From Ktedonobacter racemifer DSM 44963 (GTDB lineage: Bacteria; Chloroflexota; Ktedonobacteria; Ktedonobacterales; Ktedonobacteraceae), in assembly GCF_000178855.1 (NCBI RefSeq), contig NZ_ADVG01000001.1, positions 1,798,001 to 1,862,000 of the forward strand: DNA of 64,000 nucleotides, in the 5' to 3' direction. Below are positions 8,876-16,287 of the stretch, one piece after another. Position 1 is the stretch's first letter. Each line of letters opens with the position of its first letter. The notes beneath the pieces are model-generated. The model was not told the origin of the DNA. It saw only the letters and a list, made by a program, of their open reading frames with translations, and ran no database searches. The translations under genes were made by a program, and so were the position numbers.

Positions 8876-9079
8876 TCATCCCTCCCGGCTCTTCGCCCAG
8901 GCTTCTATCTGGCTTCGCTCAAAACGACGAGAACGACGGCCAACCCGCATTGAAGGTAGCCCAGCATAATACATCCAGTTATAGACCGTCGAACGATCCA
9001 CTTGAAAGAGGTCGGCAACATCCTTCACTGTCAAAAACACCGACTCAACAACTGCGACTTTTCGCTTCAGTTTGGACAC
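8876..9079 (-). CDS. xis: Excisionase-like winged-helix DNA-binding protein
   Basis: 67 residues from GTG 9079. The ribosome site GGGAGG lies inside the longer frame (ATG 9097) 6 bp before this GTG, so the shorter form is preferred. The helix-turn-helix reads TVKDVADLFQVDRSTVYNW, followed by GRRSRRFERSQIEAW, typical of the excisionase/MerR-type HTH_17 family. It ends 8 bp before the integrase start: xis-int operon. It would direct excision or repress integrase. Confidence 0.8.
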   Translation of the reverse strand: MSKLKRKVAVVESVFLTVKDVADLFQVDRSTVYNWMYYAGLPSMRVGRRSRRFERSQIEAWAKSREG

Positions 9080-9108
9080 AACGAACCTCCCATCCACTAG
9101 CTCAGCAA

Positions 9109-9342
9109 CTACAGCCGTGTGACCTCATTAAACCAGCGTTCCACCTCGGGAGGAATCGCCAGCTTGCACATGACCCCTAACCACTTTGCCATGCATCCAA
9201 CGCAGAGCCAGTGCTCATCAAGACGATGCACACAGGTAAAACAGAAGCGATGCTCATACCCGATACAGGTGAACAAGCGCACCTCCCGCCGATCACATGC
9301 ATGACACTGGCAACGACATCGACAATCCACGATTCTCAGCAT
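9109..9342 (-). CDS. Small Cys-rich zinc-finger-like protein A
   Basis: 77 residues with eleven Cys, in patterns CRCRCQCHACDRRE, CIGYEHRFCFTC and CVGCMAKW, suggestive of a treble-clef or double zinc-binding fold. No known family recognised. It is the first gene after the degenerate GTTGAAAC motif (9377-9384), 35 bp upstream, and is followed by xis and int, so it may be part of the excision operon. Confidence 0.65.
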   Translation of the reverse strand: MLRIVDCRCRCQCHACDRREVRLFTCIGYEHRFCFTCVHRLDEHWLCVGCMAKWLGVMCKLAIPPEVERWFNEVTRL

Positions 9343-9376
9343 GTTTTCACCTCCCTATGAAAAAGAGAAAGCCACC

Positions 9377-9384
9377 GTTGAAAC
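9377..9384 (-). promoter_or_regulatory. GTTTAAAC-type motif 1 (one mismatch)
   Basis: Reads GTTGAAAC within AAAGCCACCGTTGAAACAG, nearly the same 26-bp context as motif 2. It sits 35 bp before the start of gene 9109-9342. Confidence 0.5.
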
Positions 9385-9417
9385 AGTGACTTTCTCACTC
9401 ACACCTACACACACGAC

Positions 9418-9705
9418 CTAGAAGAAAACGACCTGAGCGCCGTCACGATCCACAACCCGCCAGCCTTGCGTATAGAGACACTGGCAGCACCCCCGACCGC
9501 TTAGATCCGTACTTGCAGATCCATCAACAACAGTGACATCCAGCCAGCTCCTCAGCTCAGGCACAAACACACTTCCCACTCGACAGGGGCCAATGAGATA
9601 GGCGTCCACAATCTCATCCCCAAGCAGATGACGAGCACAAAGCACACAATACCAACCTGTTCCCAAGCCCTCACGACCTACCTCGAAAACAACATCACCA
9701 ACCAC
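9418..9705 (-). CDS. Cys-containing protein D, paralogue of the gene at 15013
   Basis: 95 residues from GTG 9705 (GAGGTGAAG upstream). The N-terminal part WYCVLCARHLLGDEIVDA matches MYCVPCAKMLYGEEPIEA of the protein at 15013-15351, so the two are paralogues or share a zinc-ribbon module. A second Cys cluster (GRGCCQCLYTQGW) follows. Function unknown. Confidence 0.6.
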   Translation of the reverse strand: MVGDVVFEVGREGLGTGWYCVLCARHLLGDEIVDAYLIGPCRVGSVFVPELRSWLDVTVVDGSASTDLSGRGCCQCLYTQGWRVVDRDGAQVVFF

Positions 9706-9725
9706 ACCTTCACCTCACTCTCTTC

Positions 9726-9938
9726 TCACGACGACGCCACAGCATGACCCCGATGCGCCTGGCACCAGTAGATCGCGTTTCCCTGTGAAGCATGACCGAG
9801 ACACCCAGGACACACGGCGACCGCACTACACTCACTACGAGTACACTGGAACCACCCAGGAACCATCGTCGCTGTAAAGACGTGACCCGCCTTGCAGGGC
9901 TTCTCCTTTTTGTAGACATCGCGTGTTCCTCTCCGCAT
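9726..9938 (-). CDS. Small Cys/His-rich protein C
   Basis: 70 residues, ATG preceded by GGGAGGTGG at 5 bp. Cys/His spacing FQCTRSECSAVAVCPGCLGH...YWCQAHRGH suggests a zinc-binding fold. Family unknown. Part of a tight minus-strand run with the genes on either side. Confidence 0.6.
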   Translation of the reverse strand: MRRGTRDVYKKEKPCKAGHVFTATMVPGWFQCTRSECSAVAVCPGCLGHASQGNAIYWCQAHRGHAVASS

Positions 9939-9950
9939 AGAACCACCTCC

Positions 9951-10109
9951 CTAGACGCGCAAGACACCAGTGCTAAAGAGGTATGCAGCCACGACCATCA
10001 GCGCCCCCAACGTCATCCAGGCACAGCCATACGCACACCCACGCAGCCGCATTGACCACACAGCAACACACAATCCTAGGAAAATCACGACCGTTAATCC
10101 GACACCCAT
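9951..10109 (-). CDS. 52-residue membrane peptide
   Basis: Two hydrophobic stretches (GLTVVIFLGLCVAVW and MTLGALMVVAAYLFSTGVL) separated by a short basic loop. A strong site GGAGGAGG precedes the ATG. Its first 16 bases overlap the end of the upstream gene (10094-10420), which suggests translational coupling. Function unknown; small membrane peptides recur in this element. Confidence 0.6.
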   Translation of the reverse strand: MGVGLTVVIFLGLCVAVWSMRLRGCAYGCAWMTLGALMVVAAYLFSTGVLRV

Positions 10110-10420
10110 TCGACCTCCTCCATTCGCTCATCTCGTTTCATCAACCTCGCTACATTGCCAACCACAAAGCCATCAACACATACCATCTCCTCAGCGGCAG
10201 TGAGAAGCAGCTCCTCTTCTAAAGGAACCGCTATCTTATGCGCCCGATAGATCAATGCATGATCCTCTGCATACACCGATGCATAATCCACCAGCGCCAA
10301 ACGATATCGACGCATGGTATATTCCACCGCTGAGAAGGCATCCCAGGCCCACACTCTCGCTGTGCAATCAGGAAAGAGCGAAGGCCAACGACGCCACAAT
10401 GCCACTTCAAACCACCGCAT
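10094..10420 (-). CDS. Hypothetical protein of the integrative element
   Basis: 108 residues from ATG 10420 (GGTGAGG 5 bp ahead); an in-frame ATG at 10441 has a poorer site. Trp-rich N-terminus (MRWFEVALWRRWPSLFPD), otherwise acidic and helical. No motif recognised. Its stop codon region overlaps the start of the next membrane-peptide gene. Confidence 0.6.
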   Translation of the reverse strand: MRWFEVALWRRWPSLFPDCTARVWAWDAFSAVEYTMRRYRLALVDYASVYAEDHALIYRAHKIAVPLEEELLLTAAEEMVCVDGFVVGNVARLMKRDERMEEVEWVSD

Positions 10421-10484
10421 CAGTACCTCACCAAGGGTCATACTCAGGTTCTGGTGGAATAAGAAAAAGTGTTCAAGAAAGGGC

Positions 10485-10513
10485 TTGACAGAGGAACGAG
10501 GCTATGGTAGTAT
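10485..10513 (+). promoter_or_regulatory. Strong sigma-70-like promoter on the plus strand
   Basis: TTGACA (10485-10490), 17-bp spacer, TAGTAT (10508-10513). It points against the surrounding minus-strand genes. No plus-strand gene follows; 70 bp downstream is the 11-bp-stem hairpin 10582-10620. It may drive a small or antisense RNA. Confidence 0.5.
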
Positions 10514-10557
10514 ACCGCTTGTAGAACAAAGATTCTAAATGCTCTCCCAATCCCCAT

Positions 10558-10704
10558 CTACTCCTCCGTATCGTCCTCATTCAGCGGTCGGGTTCTCCTC
10601 TCTCTCCCTCCCGACCGCTGGGGTGGTGGAACTATAGGTCTCTGCTTCACCAAACCCGTGCCAGGATGCCCCGTCTTTTCTACCAACTCAGCTAACACAT
10701 CCAT
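10558..10704 (-). CDS. Possible 48-residue protein
   Basis: ATG 10704 lies 40 bp after GTTTAAAC motif 2, like other genes of this element. The product (MDVLAELVEKTGHPGTGL..., ending PLNEDDTEE) is unremarkable. A perfect 11-bp inverted repeat (10582-10592 with 10610-10620) lies in its 3' part, so this stretch might instead be a structured RNA or site. Low confidence. The rest of 10442-10800 has no other gene. Confidence 0.3.
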   Translation of the reverse strand: MDVLAELVEKTGHPGTGLVKQRPIVPPPQRSGGRERRTRPLNEDDTEE

Positions 10705-10743
10705 ATTCACAAACCTCACAAAGAGCACAAAAGAAAAGCCACC

Positions 10744-10751
10744 GTTTAAAC
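10744..10751 (-). promoter_or_regulatory. GTTTAAAC motif 2
   Basis: Centre of a 26-bp near-palindrome AAAGCCACC-GTTTAAAC-AGTGACTTT, 40 bp before the small frame 10558-10704 and 50 bp after the rep stop. Confidence 0.6.
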
Positions 10752-10800
10752 AGTGACTTTTCCATCTAGAACCCATATGTTACGAGCATGCGCTACAAGA

Positions 10801-11883
10801 TTAACCAGCCAAGCGCAGTTGAGAGCGTTGATACTCCCACAGCGTCAGTACCCGCCTCGACACATACCGCCCATTCCCATCACGCTCACGTATCGCCTCT
10901 GCTAAGGCTCGACGCCGACGCTGACGATACACCTCTAGTTCCCTCGTGAACTCTCCAACTTCTTCCAACTTCCACTCAGACACCTGTATCTCTCCTGGTA
11001 CACCTCCATTCTCATCACCGCCCACGCCATTCCCCTCTAACTCAGGCCAGAGCATTCCACCTTCTGCCTGCTCTTCCACCGCAGCATCCCCATTCTCCTC
11101 CGACCGAGTGAACAACCGCGCCCGTATGGCCTTTGTCGTCTCAGGAAAGAAGCCACGCGAGTAGCGAATACGACGCGCCTTACTTTCCACCAGCGCCTCT
11201 ACCTGCTCACGATCCTCGACGAGTTGCCCATCTTCACCCACGCGCAGGATAAGGCCCTCGCGCACGACCGTCTTCTGTCCCTTCCGTTCTCGCGTGACAT
11301 CCTTGGTCAGATACTTGGTGACATAACCAATGGCACGCGTGTTGTTAATCGCACTCACCCAGACCACCGAGGCACGCCCTTTTGTCGCAGACTTCCAACA
11401 GGCTACCAGATGCTCATGAGGAATAAAATCGGCTCCCTTGACCAGCAGATGCCAGTGGAAGCCGTTTTCCTCAAAGTTCTTATGTTCCTCCGAGACGCCC
11501 AGGTACTCAATATGGAAGGCAGGCCGAGCACCCACATGCCCACGCCCACGACCCTTTGACCCTCGACGCAACGCCTGTACCCAGGTTGTGAGCGCACGCG
11601 CCGCCTCTTCCATCGTGTTACCCGCCTTCGTCAAGACAATATGCAAAGTCGGTTCAGCTTCAGCTATCACTTGTCGCCACATATCCACCTTTCTTGGCCC
11701 ACAATAGAGGCACGTCCAGCGATCACACCGCGCACGCCTCACCTCGCCCGTTTCTCGATTGATGAAACGATGCCGTAGTGCCCAGGCGTCAGGGCACACA
11801 TAGAGCGTATCGGTTCCATCTTCCAAATGCCAGTCCACCCGTTCCTCCACCGTGGGAGTGTATACGCGATCCAATCGTTTCAT
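10801..11883 (-). CDS. rep: Rolling-circle replication initiator (HUH endonuclease)
   Basis: 360 residues. A zinc knuckle CDRWTCLYC (53-61), the HUH metal motif FHWHLLV (His143, His145) and the motif-3 tyrosines GYVTKYLTK (Tyr187 and Tyr191, Lys194) identify a single-strand nicking Rep of the plasmid/inovirus type. The C-terminal third is charged and probably binds DNA or host factors. Rep would nick a double-strand origin and drive rolling-circle replication of the excised circle. The 240-bp structured locus at 13006-13246 is a candidate origin. It follows the element's main minus-strand direction but is separated from the next unit by a plus-strand gene. Confidence 0.85.
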   Translation of the reverse strand: MKRLDRVYTPTVEERVDWHLEDGTDTLYVCPDAWALRHRFINRETGEVRRARCDRWTCLYCGPRKVDMWRQVIAEAEPTLHIVLTKAGNTMEEAARALTTWVQALRRGSKGRGRGHVGARPAFHIEYLGVSEEHKNFEENGFHWHLLVKGADFIPHEHLVACWKSATKGRASVVWVSAINNTRAIGYVTKYLTKDVTRERKGQKTVVREGLILRVGEDGQLVEDREQVEALVESKARRIRYSRGFFPETTKAIRARLFTRSEENGDAAVEEQAEGGMLWPELEGNGVGGDENGGVPGEIQVSEWKLEEVGEFTRELEVYRQRRRRALAEAIRERDGNGRYVSRRVLTLWEYQRSQLRLAG

Positions 11884-12305
11884 CGTTCCCTACTCCTCTC
11901 ACAACCACAGCTATCAGGAAAACATGCTCTCTATTTATGTGCAACAAGCTGTTAAATAACGCTATATGCACGTTATAAATCACTGGTGATAGGCATTTTA
12001 AGAAATAGAAACACCACACTTTTATCGATTTTAGAAGTATGTATCAGACACATGGTTCGTCTCTTCTGTGTTATGCTATTCTCATATCTCACGCGTAGAG
12101 AAGGACCAGAATCACAGAACTATCGAAAGCAGCTATAGCGGCACATAAAGAATTTTCTGACTGAGAGTTAACAGATGATAATCTTAAAAAGCCCCCCTTC
12201 AAACAACACCTCTTGAGTGTTCAGACATCTTACATCAAGCCTTTACCACCTTTTCTTACCAGCAAATTGTCTTCTTAGAGTTACTGAAATCCTGGAGGCG
12301 TATTT
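11884..12305. other. Divergent intergenic region, 422 bp
   Basis: AT-rich spacer between rep (minus) and the membrane protein gene (plus). It must hold both promoters. I see no long inverted repeat and no gene. Confidence 0.5.
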
Positions 12306-12929
12306 ATGAGCTCAAATCTACGTATGTTCTTACTGATACTCATGGTATTCCTAATATTGGGAGGTTTCGTTTCGCTTATTGTGGGGAGCACCGTTACATC
12401 TCAGTCAGGGTATGTGACTTATAAGCAGGAGAACAAACAAGTTGTTCGTACTTCGCTTGAGGAACGGGAAGTATCTACATTTGGAAGTAGTGGTCCTCCC
12501 ATTTATTACCTACAGATGGCTGACGGCTCAATCTACTTTCTACAACCAGATGATTTCTCACCAGAGCAAAAGCCACCAGTGATACATGAAGGTGACACAA
12601 TATCTCTTGTGTATGATTCTGGCAAACCAAGAGACATTGATACAACCAAAGATTCCGAACAACCTACTTATGGGGGCCCTGCTTCTCCTATTAAAGGTGT
12701 TGGATATCGCATTGTTCAGGTAACAATCGGATATGATACACAGAAAAAACTGCTCAATGAGAATCCGCAATCACTCGTAGTATTTTCAGCAAATGAGTAT
12801 AGAGAGCACCCCAAAGACTACTATAGAAACACCTTTGTAAGTTTTACTGGGGGAGGCTTGCTGGTAATTGGCTTTGTAATTCTACCCAGTGCCTATATCT
12901 TTTGGCGCAAGTTAGCTCGCGGTTCCTGA
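12306..12929 (+). CDS. Membrane-anchored protein with an extracytoplasmic domain
   Basis: 207 residues with GGAGG before the ATG. One transmembrane helix near the N-terminus (about 7-28), a hydrophilic middle domain, and a second helix near residue 178-198, giving a hairpin topology like DUF3592-type proteins. It has lower GC and opposite orientation relative to its neighbours, so it may be a separate acquisition. Function unknown. Confidence 0.7.
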   Translation: MSSNLRMFLLILMVFLILGGFVSLIVGSTVTSQSGYVTYKQENKQVVRTSLEEREVSTFGSSGPPIYYLQMADGSIYFLQPDDFSPEQKPPVIHEGDTISLVYDSGKPRDIDTTKDSEQPTYGGPASPIKGVGYRIVQVTIGYDTQKKLLNENPQSLVVFSANEYREHPKDYYRNTFVSFTGGGLLVIGFVILPSAYIFWRKLARGS

Positions 12930-13005
12930 ACAAAGAAGAAATACCCGAACACATCCAACTTTTAGTTGTGTGAATTATCCTTATTAGGGTCAAGTGAAGA
13001 CCCTG

Positions 13006-13246
13006 GTGCGCGGGCTGTCGGCGACGCGGCTACGCCGCAGCACGCCGCACGCTCCCGCTGCATCCCGCGCACAGGAGCCAGCCCCCCCTCTCTTCCCTTT
13101 CGGGCGTAGTCGAGTGTATCGGATGTGACCCACCCCACCCGCACACCACCCCTCTTGCTTGTCAAGGCACCCTAAAGGGAACCCGCCTTGACAACCGCGT
13201 CACATCCGGGGATTCCGTTTTGCGCCCGAAAGGAAAAAGAGGGGGG
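13006..13246 (-). other. Nested inverted-repeat locus: candidate structured RNA or replication origin
   Basis: Block 1: GTGCGCGGG (13006-13014) pairs with 13064-13072, and GCGGC-TAC-GCCGC lies inside. Block 2: 24-base arms 13083-13106 with 13223-13246, next stem 13120-13129 with 13199-13208, inner stem 13159-13168 with 13185-13194, then a CCCT/AGGG tip. In block 2 the two mismatches of the outer arm become G-U pairs only on the minus strand, which points to a minus-strand RNA. GTTTAAAC motif 3 stands 20 bp upstream in that direction. The overlapping short frames do not look protein-like. The sequence 12930-13005 holds nothing clear. Confidence 0.6.
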
Positions 13247-13265
13247 AGTACCGCAGCATCCGAGC

Positions 13266-13273
13266 GTTTAAAC
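13266..13273 (-). promoter_or_regulatory. GTTTAAAC motif 3
   Basis: Immediately upstream (minus direction) of the structured locus 13006-13246 and 19 bp after the DUF488 gene stop. Confidence 0.6.
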
Positions 13274-13291
13274 AGTGCGTTTCGACGGCTG

Positions 13292-13666
13292 TTAGGTTTC
13301 CAGGGACGCCAGCGCCTCGGCGACCACGCGACGGTGACAGAGTGACTCATCAGCGCACGCACACAACAGCACCACACTTCGATCCTGGCTCAGCAAGTCT
13401 GTCACCACCGCAAGCCCACCCGGCAGATCGCATATCGCAATCGGTTGACGCCGATCCTGATAGTTAACATTGCCAAGCCTGGACTCATGCACATACCGAT
13501 CCCCCCACCGCTTGACCAACCAGCCCTTATTCCACTCCCGCATCCAACGAGAACGCGCCGCCAAGCGAATATCCACCAGCACCACCGAGGTATCAGCCAT
13601 CCATTGCTCTAATTGCCCAGCAGCACCAGGAGCCGCATACCCAAGTAGGTACACACGACCGCTCAC
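13292..13666 (-). CDS. DUF488 family protein
   Basis: 124 residues. The family hallmarks are an early VVLVDIRLAARSR and a C-terminal CACADESLCHRRVVAEAL. The biochemical role of DUF488 is unknown; members are common in mobile elements. Starts 1 bp from the end of the Cys-rich gene 13668-13898, so the two are co-transcribed. Confidence 0.82.
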   Translation of the reverse strand: MSGRVYLLGYAAPGAAGQLEQWMADTSVVLVDIRLAARSRWMREWNKGWLVKRWGDRYVHESRLGNVNYQDRRQPIAICDLPGGLAVVTDLLSQDRSVVLLCACADESLCHRRVVAEALASLET

Positions 13667-13667
13667 A

Positions 13668-13898
13668 TCACACCTCCTCTCGACATATCTTCTCCCAAAC
13701 CTCTGACCCTAAACATAGCGCACACACCACCACTCGCACCAGGAACCATCGGCTTCCCACCTGTACCCACACCCCTGATACCCGATGCAGGCACCCCTCA
13801 CATACATAGGCCCCACATGCCTGACACGCCATCAAATTCTCCCACCGCAAGGGAGTTCGACACGATGTACAGCGAAACACAGCAGCCTCTTGCAGCAT
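13668..13898 (-). CDS. Small Cys-rich zinc-finger-like protein B
   Basis: 76 residues from ATG 13898 (AAAGGA 6 bp ahead, which lies inside a longer GTG frame). Four CxxC-type pairs, FRCTSCRTPL, ACQACGAYVCEGCLH and VVCALCLG, suggest a two-zinc RING-like or treble-clef fold. Upstream partner of the DUF488 gene. Confidence 0.65.
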   Translation of the reverse strand: MLQEAAVFRCTSCRTPLRWENLMACQACGAYVCEGCLHRVSGVWVQVGSRWFLVRVVVCALCLGSEVWEKICREEV

Positions 13899-14167
13899 CA
13901 CACATCCTTTCACGATCCATCACAATCCAGATCGATCCATCATCCAAGCACACACTACAACCCGCCAAATAGCCATTTTTGACGCCAGAGAAGAAAATAG
14001 GCTCGAGAACGCACTGTACCAATCCGTGGTCTATGGTAGAATTTAGGGACGCGTGATTTTGAGGTGTGGCTAAGATCCTGACAAACATGGGCAAGAAGCC
14101 TGCACCAGGCTCAAACAATAACGTGAAAAGTTGAGCCAACTACAAGATTGAGAAGGGAAGTTCGCTC

Positions 14168-14479
14168 ATGAACATTTTCATCTACATTATCATCAGAATC
14201 TTCGCCATGCCTCTGATCAGCAAAGAGGCAGATGCCGATCTTAAAGTATGGGTTGCAGAGAAGAATAAAAAGAATCATGCCTTCGTTAAGGCGTGGGCTA
14301 TAGGCCTGATCCTGTTTGTTGCTTTCACAGCAGTTCCGGCCATTGTAGCAATGATAATATCATTGAAACTGTTTTATTGGGTAGCCGAGGGGGGATGTGT
14401 GATAACGTTCGTTTGGGTGATAGCCAGGATAGTTCCTCTATCAATCAAAGGAATGTTATCGCAGCAGAAACAAGAATAG
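14168..14479 (+). CDS. Small membrane protein
   Basis: 103 residues with two hydrophobic helices (about 43-64 and 70-90) after a charged N-terminal part. AAGGGAAG lies 9 bp before the ATG. Plus-strand and AT-richer than its surroundings, like the gene at 12306. No family recognised. Confidence 0.6.
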   Translation: MNIFIYIIIRIFAMPLISKEADADLKVWVAEKNKKNHAFVKAWAIGLILFVAFTAVPAIVAMIISLKLFYWVAEGGCVITFVWVIARIVPLSIKGMLSQQKQE

Positions 14480-14498
14480 TTTAGAACGGGATTGGTAT

Positions 14499-14578
14499 GA
14501 GACGGTCATAGAAAGGCCCTTCCACCTTCTGAGACTATCACTCAGCCACTTCACGCCAAAACCCCTTTTGACCGTCTC
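14499..14578 (-). other. 80-base hairpin, candidate small RNA
   Basis: GAGACGGTCA (14499-14508) pairs with TGACCGTCTC (14569-14578); inside, CTGAG (14529-14533) pairs with CTCAG (14541-14545). GTTTAAAC motif 4 lies 92 bp upstream on the minus strand and no gene lies between. It could also be a bidirectional terminator for the plus-strand gene ending at 14479. Confidence 0.4.
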
Positions 14579-14669
14579 AAAAATGCACTCTCAAACAGCC
14601 TACAGAGCCGCTCTACACGATTTACCATACAATACTTTTACTTATGTATCGACGTACTGACGACAGCAC

Positions 14670-14677
14670 GTTTAAAC
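14670..14677 (-). promoter_or_regulatory. GTTTAAAC motif 4
   Basis: Lies 35 bp after the stop of gene 14712-15029 and upstream (minus direction) of hairpin 14499-14578. Right flank GCTGACTTTTT follows the shared consensus. Confidence 0.55.
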
Positions 14678-14711
14678 GCTGACTTTTTACTGTCTCACAT
14701 CACCTCCAGCG

Positions 14712-15029
14712 CTACGCAACCAGACAGGTCGTTCCCAAGTCTTCCAGACGCAACGACTTATAGTACACCTCCCCACGTTGGCCCACCGCATACGCCACAC
14801 GCACCTCCCCATAATCGCTTACCTCGACCACTTCGCCATACACCCAGGAGGAATCATCACTACGCATCTGCACACATGCTCCTTCCATCGCAGCCAACAT
14901 GCCAAGGCTAGGAGCATGAATCATCACGGTACATCCGAGCCACTGTGTACGCGCCAGCTCCACCCAGGCCCGACGCTCTTCCATCTCTCGCTCTTGTTGT
15001 TGTCGCAACCGCTCAAGATACCCCATCAT
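14712..15029 (-). CDS. Hypothetical protein with N-terminal coiled coil
   Basis: 105 residues from ATG 15029 (AAAGGGGG site). Begins MMGYLERLRQQQEREMEER, a charged helix, followed by a compact beta-rich part (SSWVYGEVVEVSDYGEVRVAYA). It overlaps the preceding gene by 17 bases, so translation is probably coupled. No known family. Confidence 0.6.
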   Translation of the reverse strand: MMGYLERLRQQQEREMEERRAWVELARTQWLGCTVMIHAPSLGMLAAMEGACVQMRSDDSSWVYGEVVEVSDYGEVRVAYAVGQRGEVYYKSLRLEDLGTTCLVA

Positions 15030-15351
15030 ATTCCCCCTTTCTCCCATCAGGCAGCCTTCCGTACTGGTTCCATTGCTCGGGATCGAGGTAACACGGACAC
15101 CACTCATCACAGAGAGGTATCCGACAGGCGACAGCACCACAATGCATCGTATGCAAGCTTTCTGAGCCTCGCAGCACCACCGTAAACGGGTTCCCCTCAT
15201 GGTCGGTATACTGCTCATATCCAGGCTCACCAGCAACGACTGCCTCTATCGGTTCCTCTCCATACAACATCTTTGCACACGGGACACAATACATCTCCGC
15301 ATCCGCAGCAATCGCCACCACCCCAGGCCACAAACCAAATGCTTCCAGCAT
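15013..15351 (-). CDS. Cys-containing protein E, paralogue of the gene at 9418
   Basis: 112 residues from ATG 15351 (AAAGGGGG 6 bp ahead). N-terminal MYCVPCAKMLYGEEPIEA matches the 9418-9705 product; a later cluster reads MHCGAVACRIPLCDEWCPCY. Probable zinc-binding protein. Lies between a SprT-like gene and a coiled-coil gene in one operon. Confidence 0.6.
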   Translation of the reverse strand: MLEAFGLWPGVVAIAADAEMYCVPCAKMLYGEEPIEAVVAGEPGYEQYTDHEGNPFTVVLRGSESLHTMHCGAVACRIPLCDEWCPCYLDPEQWNQYGRLPDGRKGEYDGVS

Positions 15352-15363
15352 CACCAACCCCCT

Positions 15364-15966
15364 TTACCCCTCGACTAATGTGAACGGCTCTTCACAGTCC
15401 AGGCACACCACGCGCAGATCATCCCGGCCAGCTCGCAGCTTCACCGGTGGGTCACACTGGCACTCAAACAAGCGCAGCCGACTCCCCGGTTTCTGCTTTG
15501 CCACAACGCGAATAGGCGCGTGAGGATATGGCCCCACCTGATCCACATAGGACTGTAACACCACCTGCAACTCAGGCCCGACCAACGTTGCAGTAGGAGG
15601 ACCGATCAGGCCAACTTTCCGCGCCGCTTGCGAAAACGGCTTTTTATGCCCAACTCGCCAGCCCAATGAAGCATGAAGCAATTCATGCAGGAGCGTGCCA
15701 AGTACCTCAATACTCTCATGAATCCGAGGAGACACGAAAACCTGTGGGACACCATCAGCACACATCTCTTGAGGAAAACACTGACCAATCACATGCTTGC
15801 CCTGGCCCATACCACCACGCGACGGCCAGCCACACGACACACGCACTGGCACCGTCTCAAGCTCCTGCTCGACCATCAGCGCCAGCAGGAACTTTGTCGC
15901 CTCAAACAGCCACCACTCACGGAGCTGCCTGACCTCCGGCTCTGTCTCGCTCATCTCAACTGACAT
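15364..15966 (-). CDS. SprT-like zinc metalloprotease
   Basis: 200 residues. The active-site HELLH (94-98) is followed by HKKPFSQAARKVGL, and the C-terminal zinc ribbon has CQCDPP...VCLDC, as in SprT/Spartan-type proteins. The family cleaves DNA-protein crosslinks in eukaryotes; the bacterial role is less certain. In a rolling-circle element it could act on covalent Rep-DNA complexes, which is speculation. Start ATG 15966 has GGTGGGGGTGAG ahead. It ends 13 bp before the next gene. Confidence 0.8.
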   Translation of the reverse strand: MSVEMSETEPEVRQLREWWLFEATKFLLALMVEQELETVPVRVSCGWPSRGGMGQGKHVIGQCFPQEMCADGVPQVFVSPRIHESIEVLGTLLHELLHASLGWRVGHKKPFSQAARKVGLIGPPTATLVGPELQVVLQSYVDQVGPYPHAPIRVVAKQKPGSRLRLFECQCDPPVKLRAGRDDLRVVCLDCEEPFTLVEG

Positions 15967-15969
15967 CAC

Positions 15970-16158
15970 TCACCCCCACCAGACCGCCGCAGGCTGGACC
16001 CATTCACCGCTCGACAGGCAGCGAACCAGGAGCACACCCTTGACGGTTTTCGCACGATGAATACGCACTACATTCCCACCTTCCAGATCCGCATACACCG
16101 CCTTGCCAGCGCGAAGCACATCATTGATCTCACGAATGGTCCACACATACCACTTCAT
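15970..16158 (-). CDS. Small hypothetical protein
   Basis: 62 residues (MKWYVWTIREINDVLRAGKA...), basic with a beta-rich centre. It is the first gene after GTTTAAAC motif 5 (25 bp) and ends 4 bp before the SprT-like gene, so it heads a four-gene operon. Family unknown. Confidence 0.6.
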   Translation of the reverse strand: MKWYVWTIREINDVLRAGKAVYADLEGGNVVRIHRAKTVKGVLLVRCLSSGEWVQPAAVWWG

Positions 16159-16182
16159 GCCTTCGCATCCTCACTTTCCACC

Positions 16183-16190
16183 GTTTAAAC
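16183..16190 (-). promoter_or_regulatory. GTTTAAAC motif 5
   Basis: Context CCACCGTTTAAACAGGCACT; 25 bp before the start of gene 15970-16158. Confidence 0.6.
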
Positions 16191-16287
16191 AGGCACTTTC
16201 ACCCATCACAACCGAGCAACAAAAAAGGCGGCATACCACACATGACCTGCGCAGCACACCGCCCATCATCCCATCACCTACCCCACG

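Noticed and set aside
12962..13377. Two minus-strand frames (12962-13165 and 13162-13377)
   Set aside because: They coincide with the nested inverted repeats and give low-complexity Arg/Cys/Ser products; structure, not coding, explains the sequence.
13798..14139. 113-codon minus-strand frame overlapping Cys-rich protein B
   Set aside because: Its frame shadows the better supported gene 13668-13898 and has no ribosome site.
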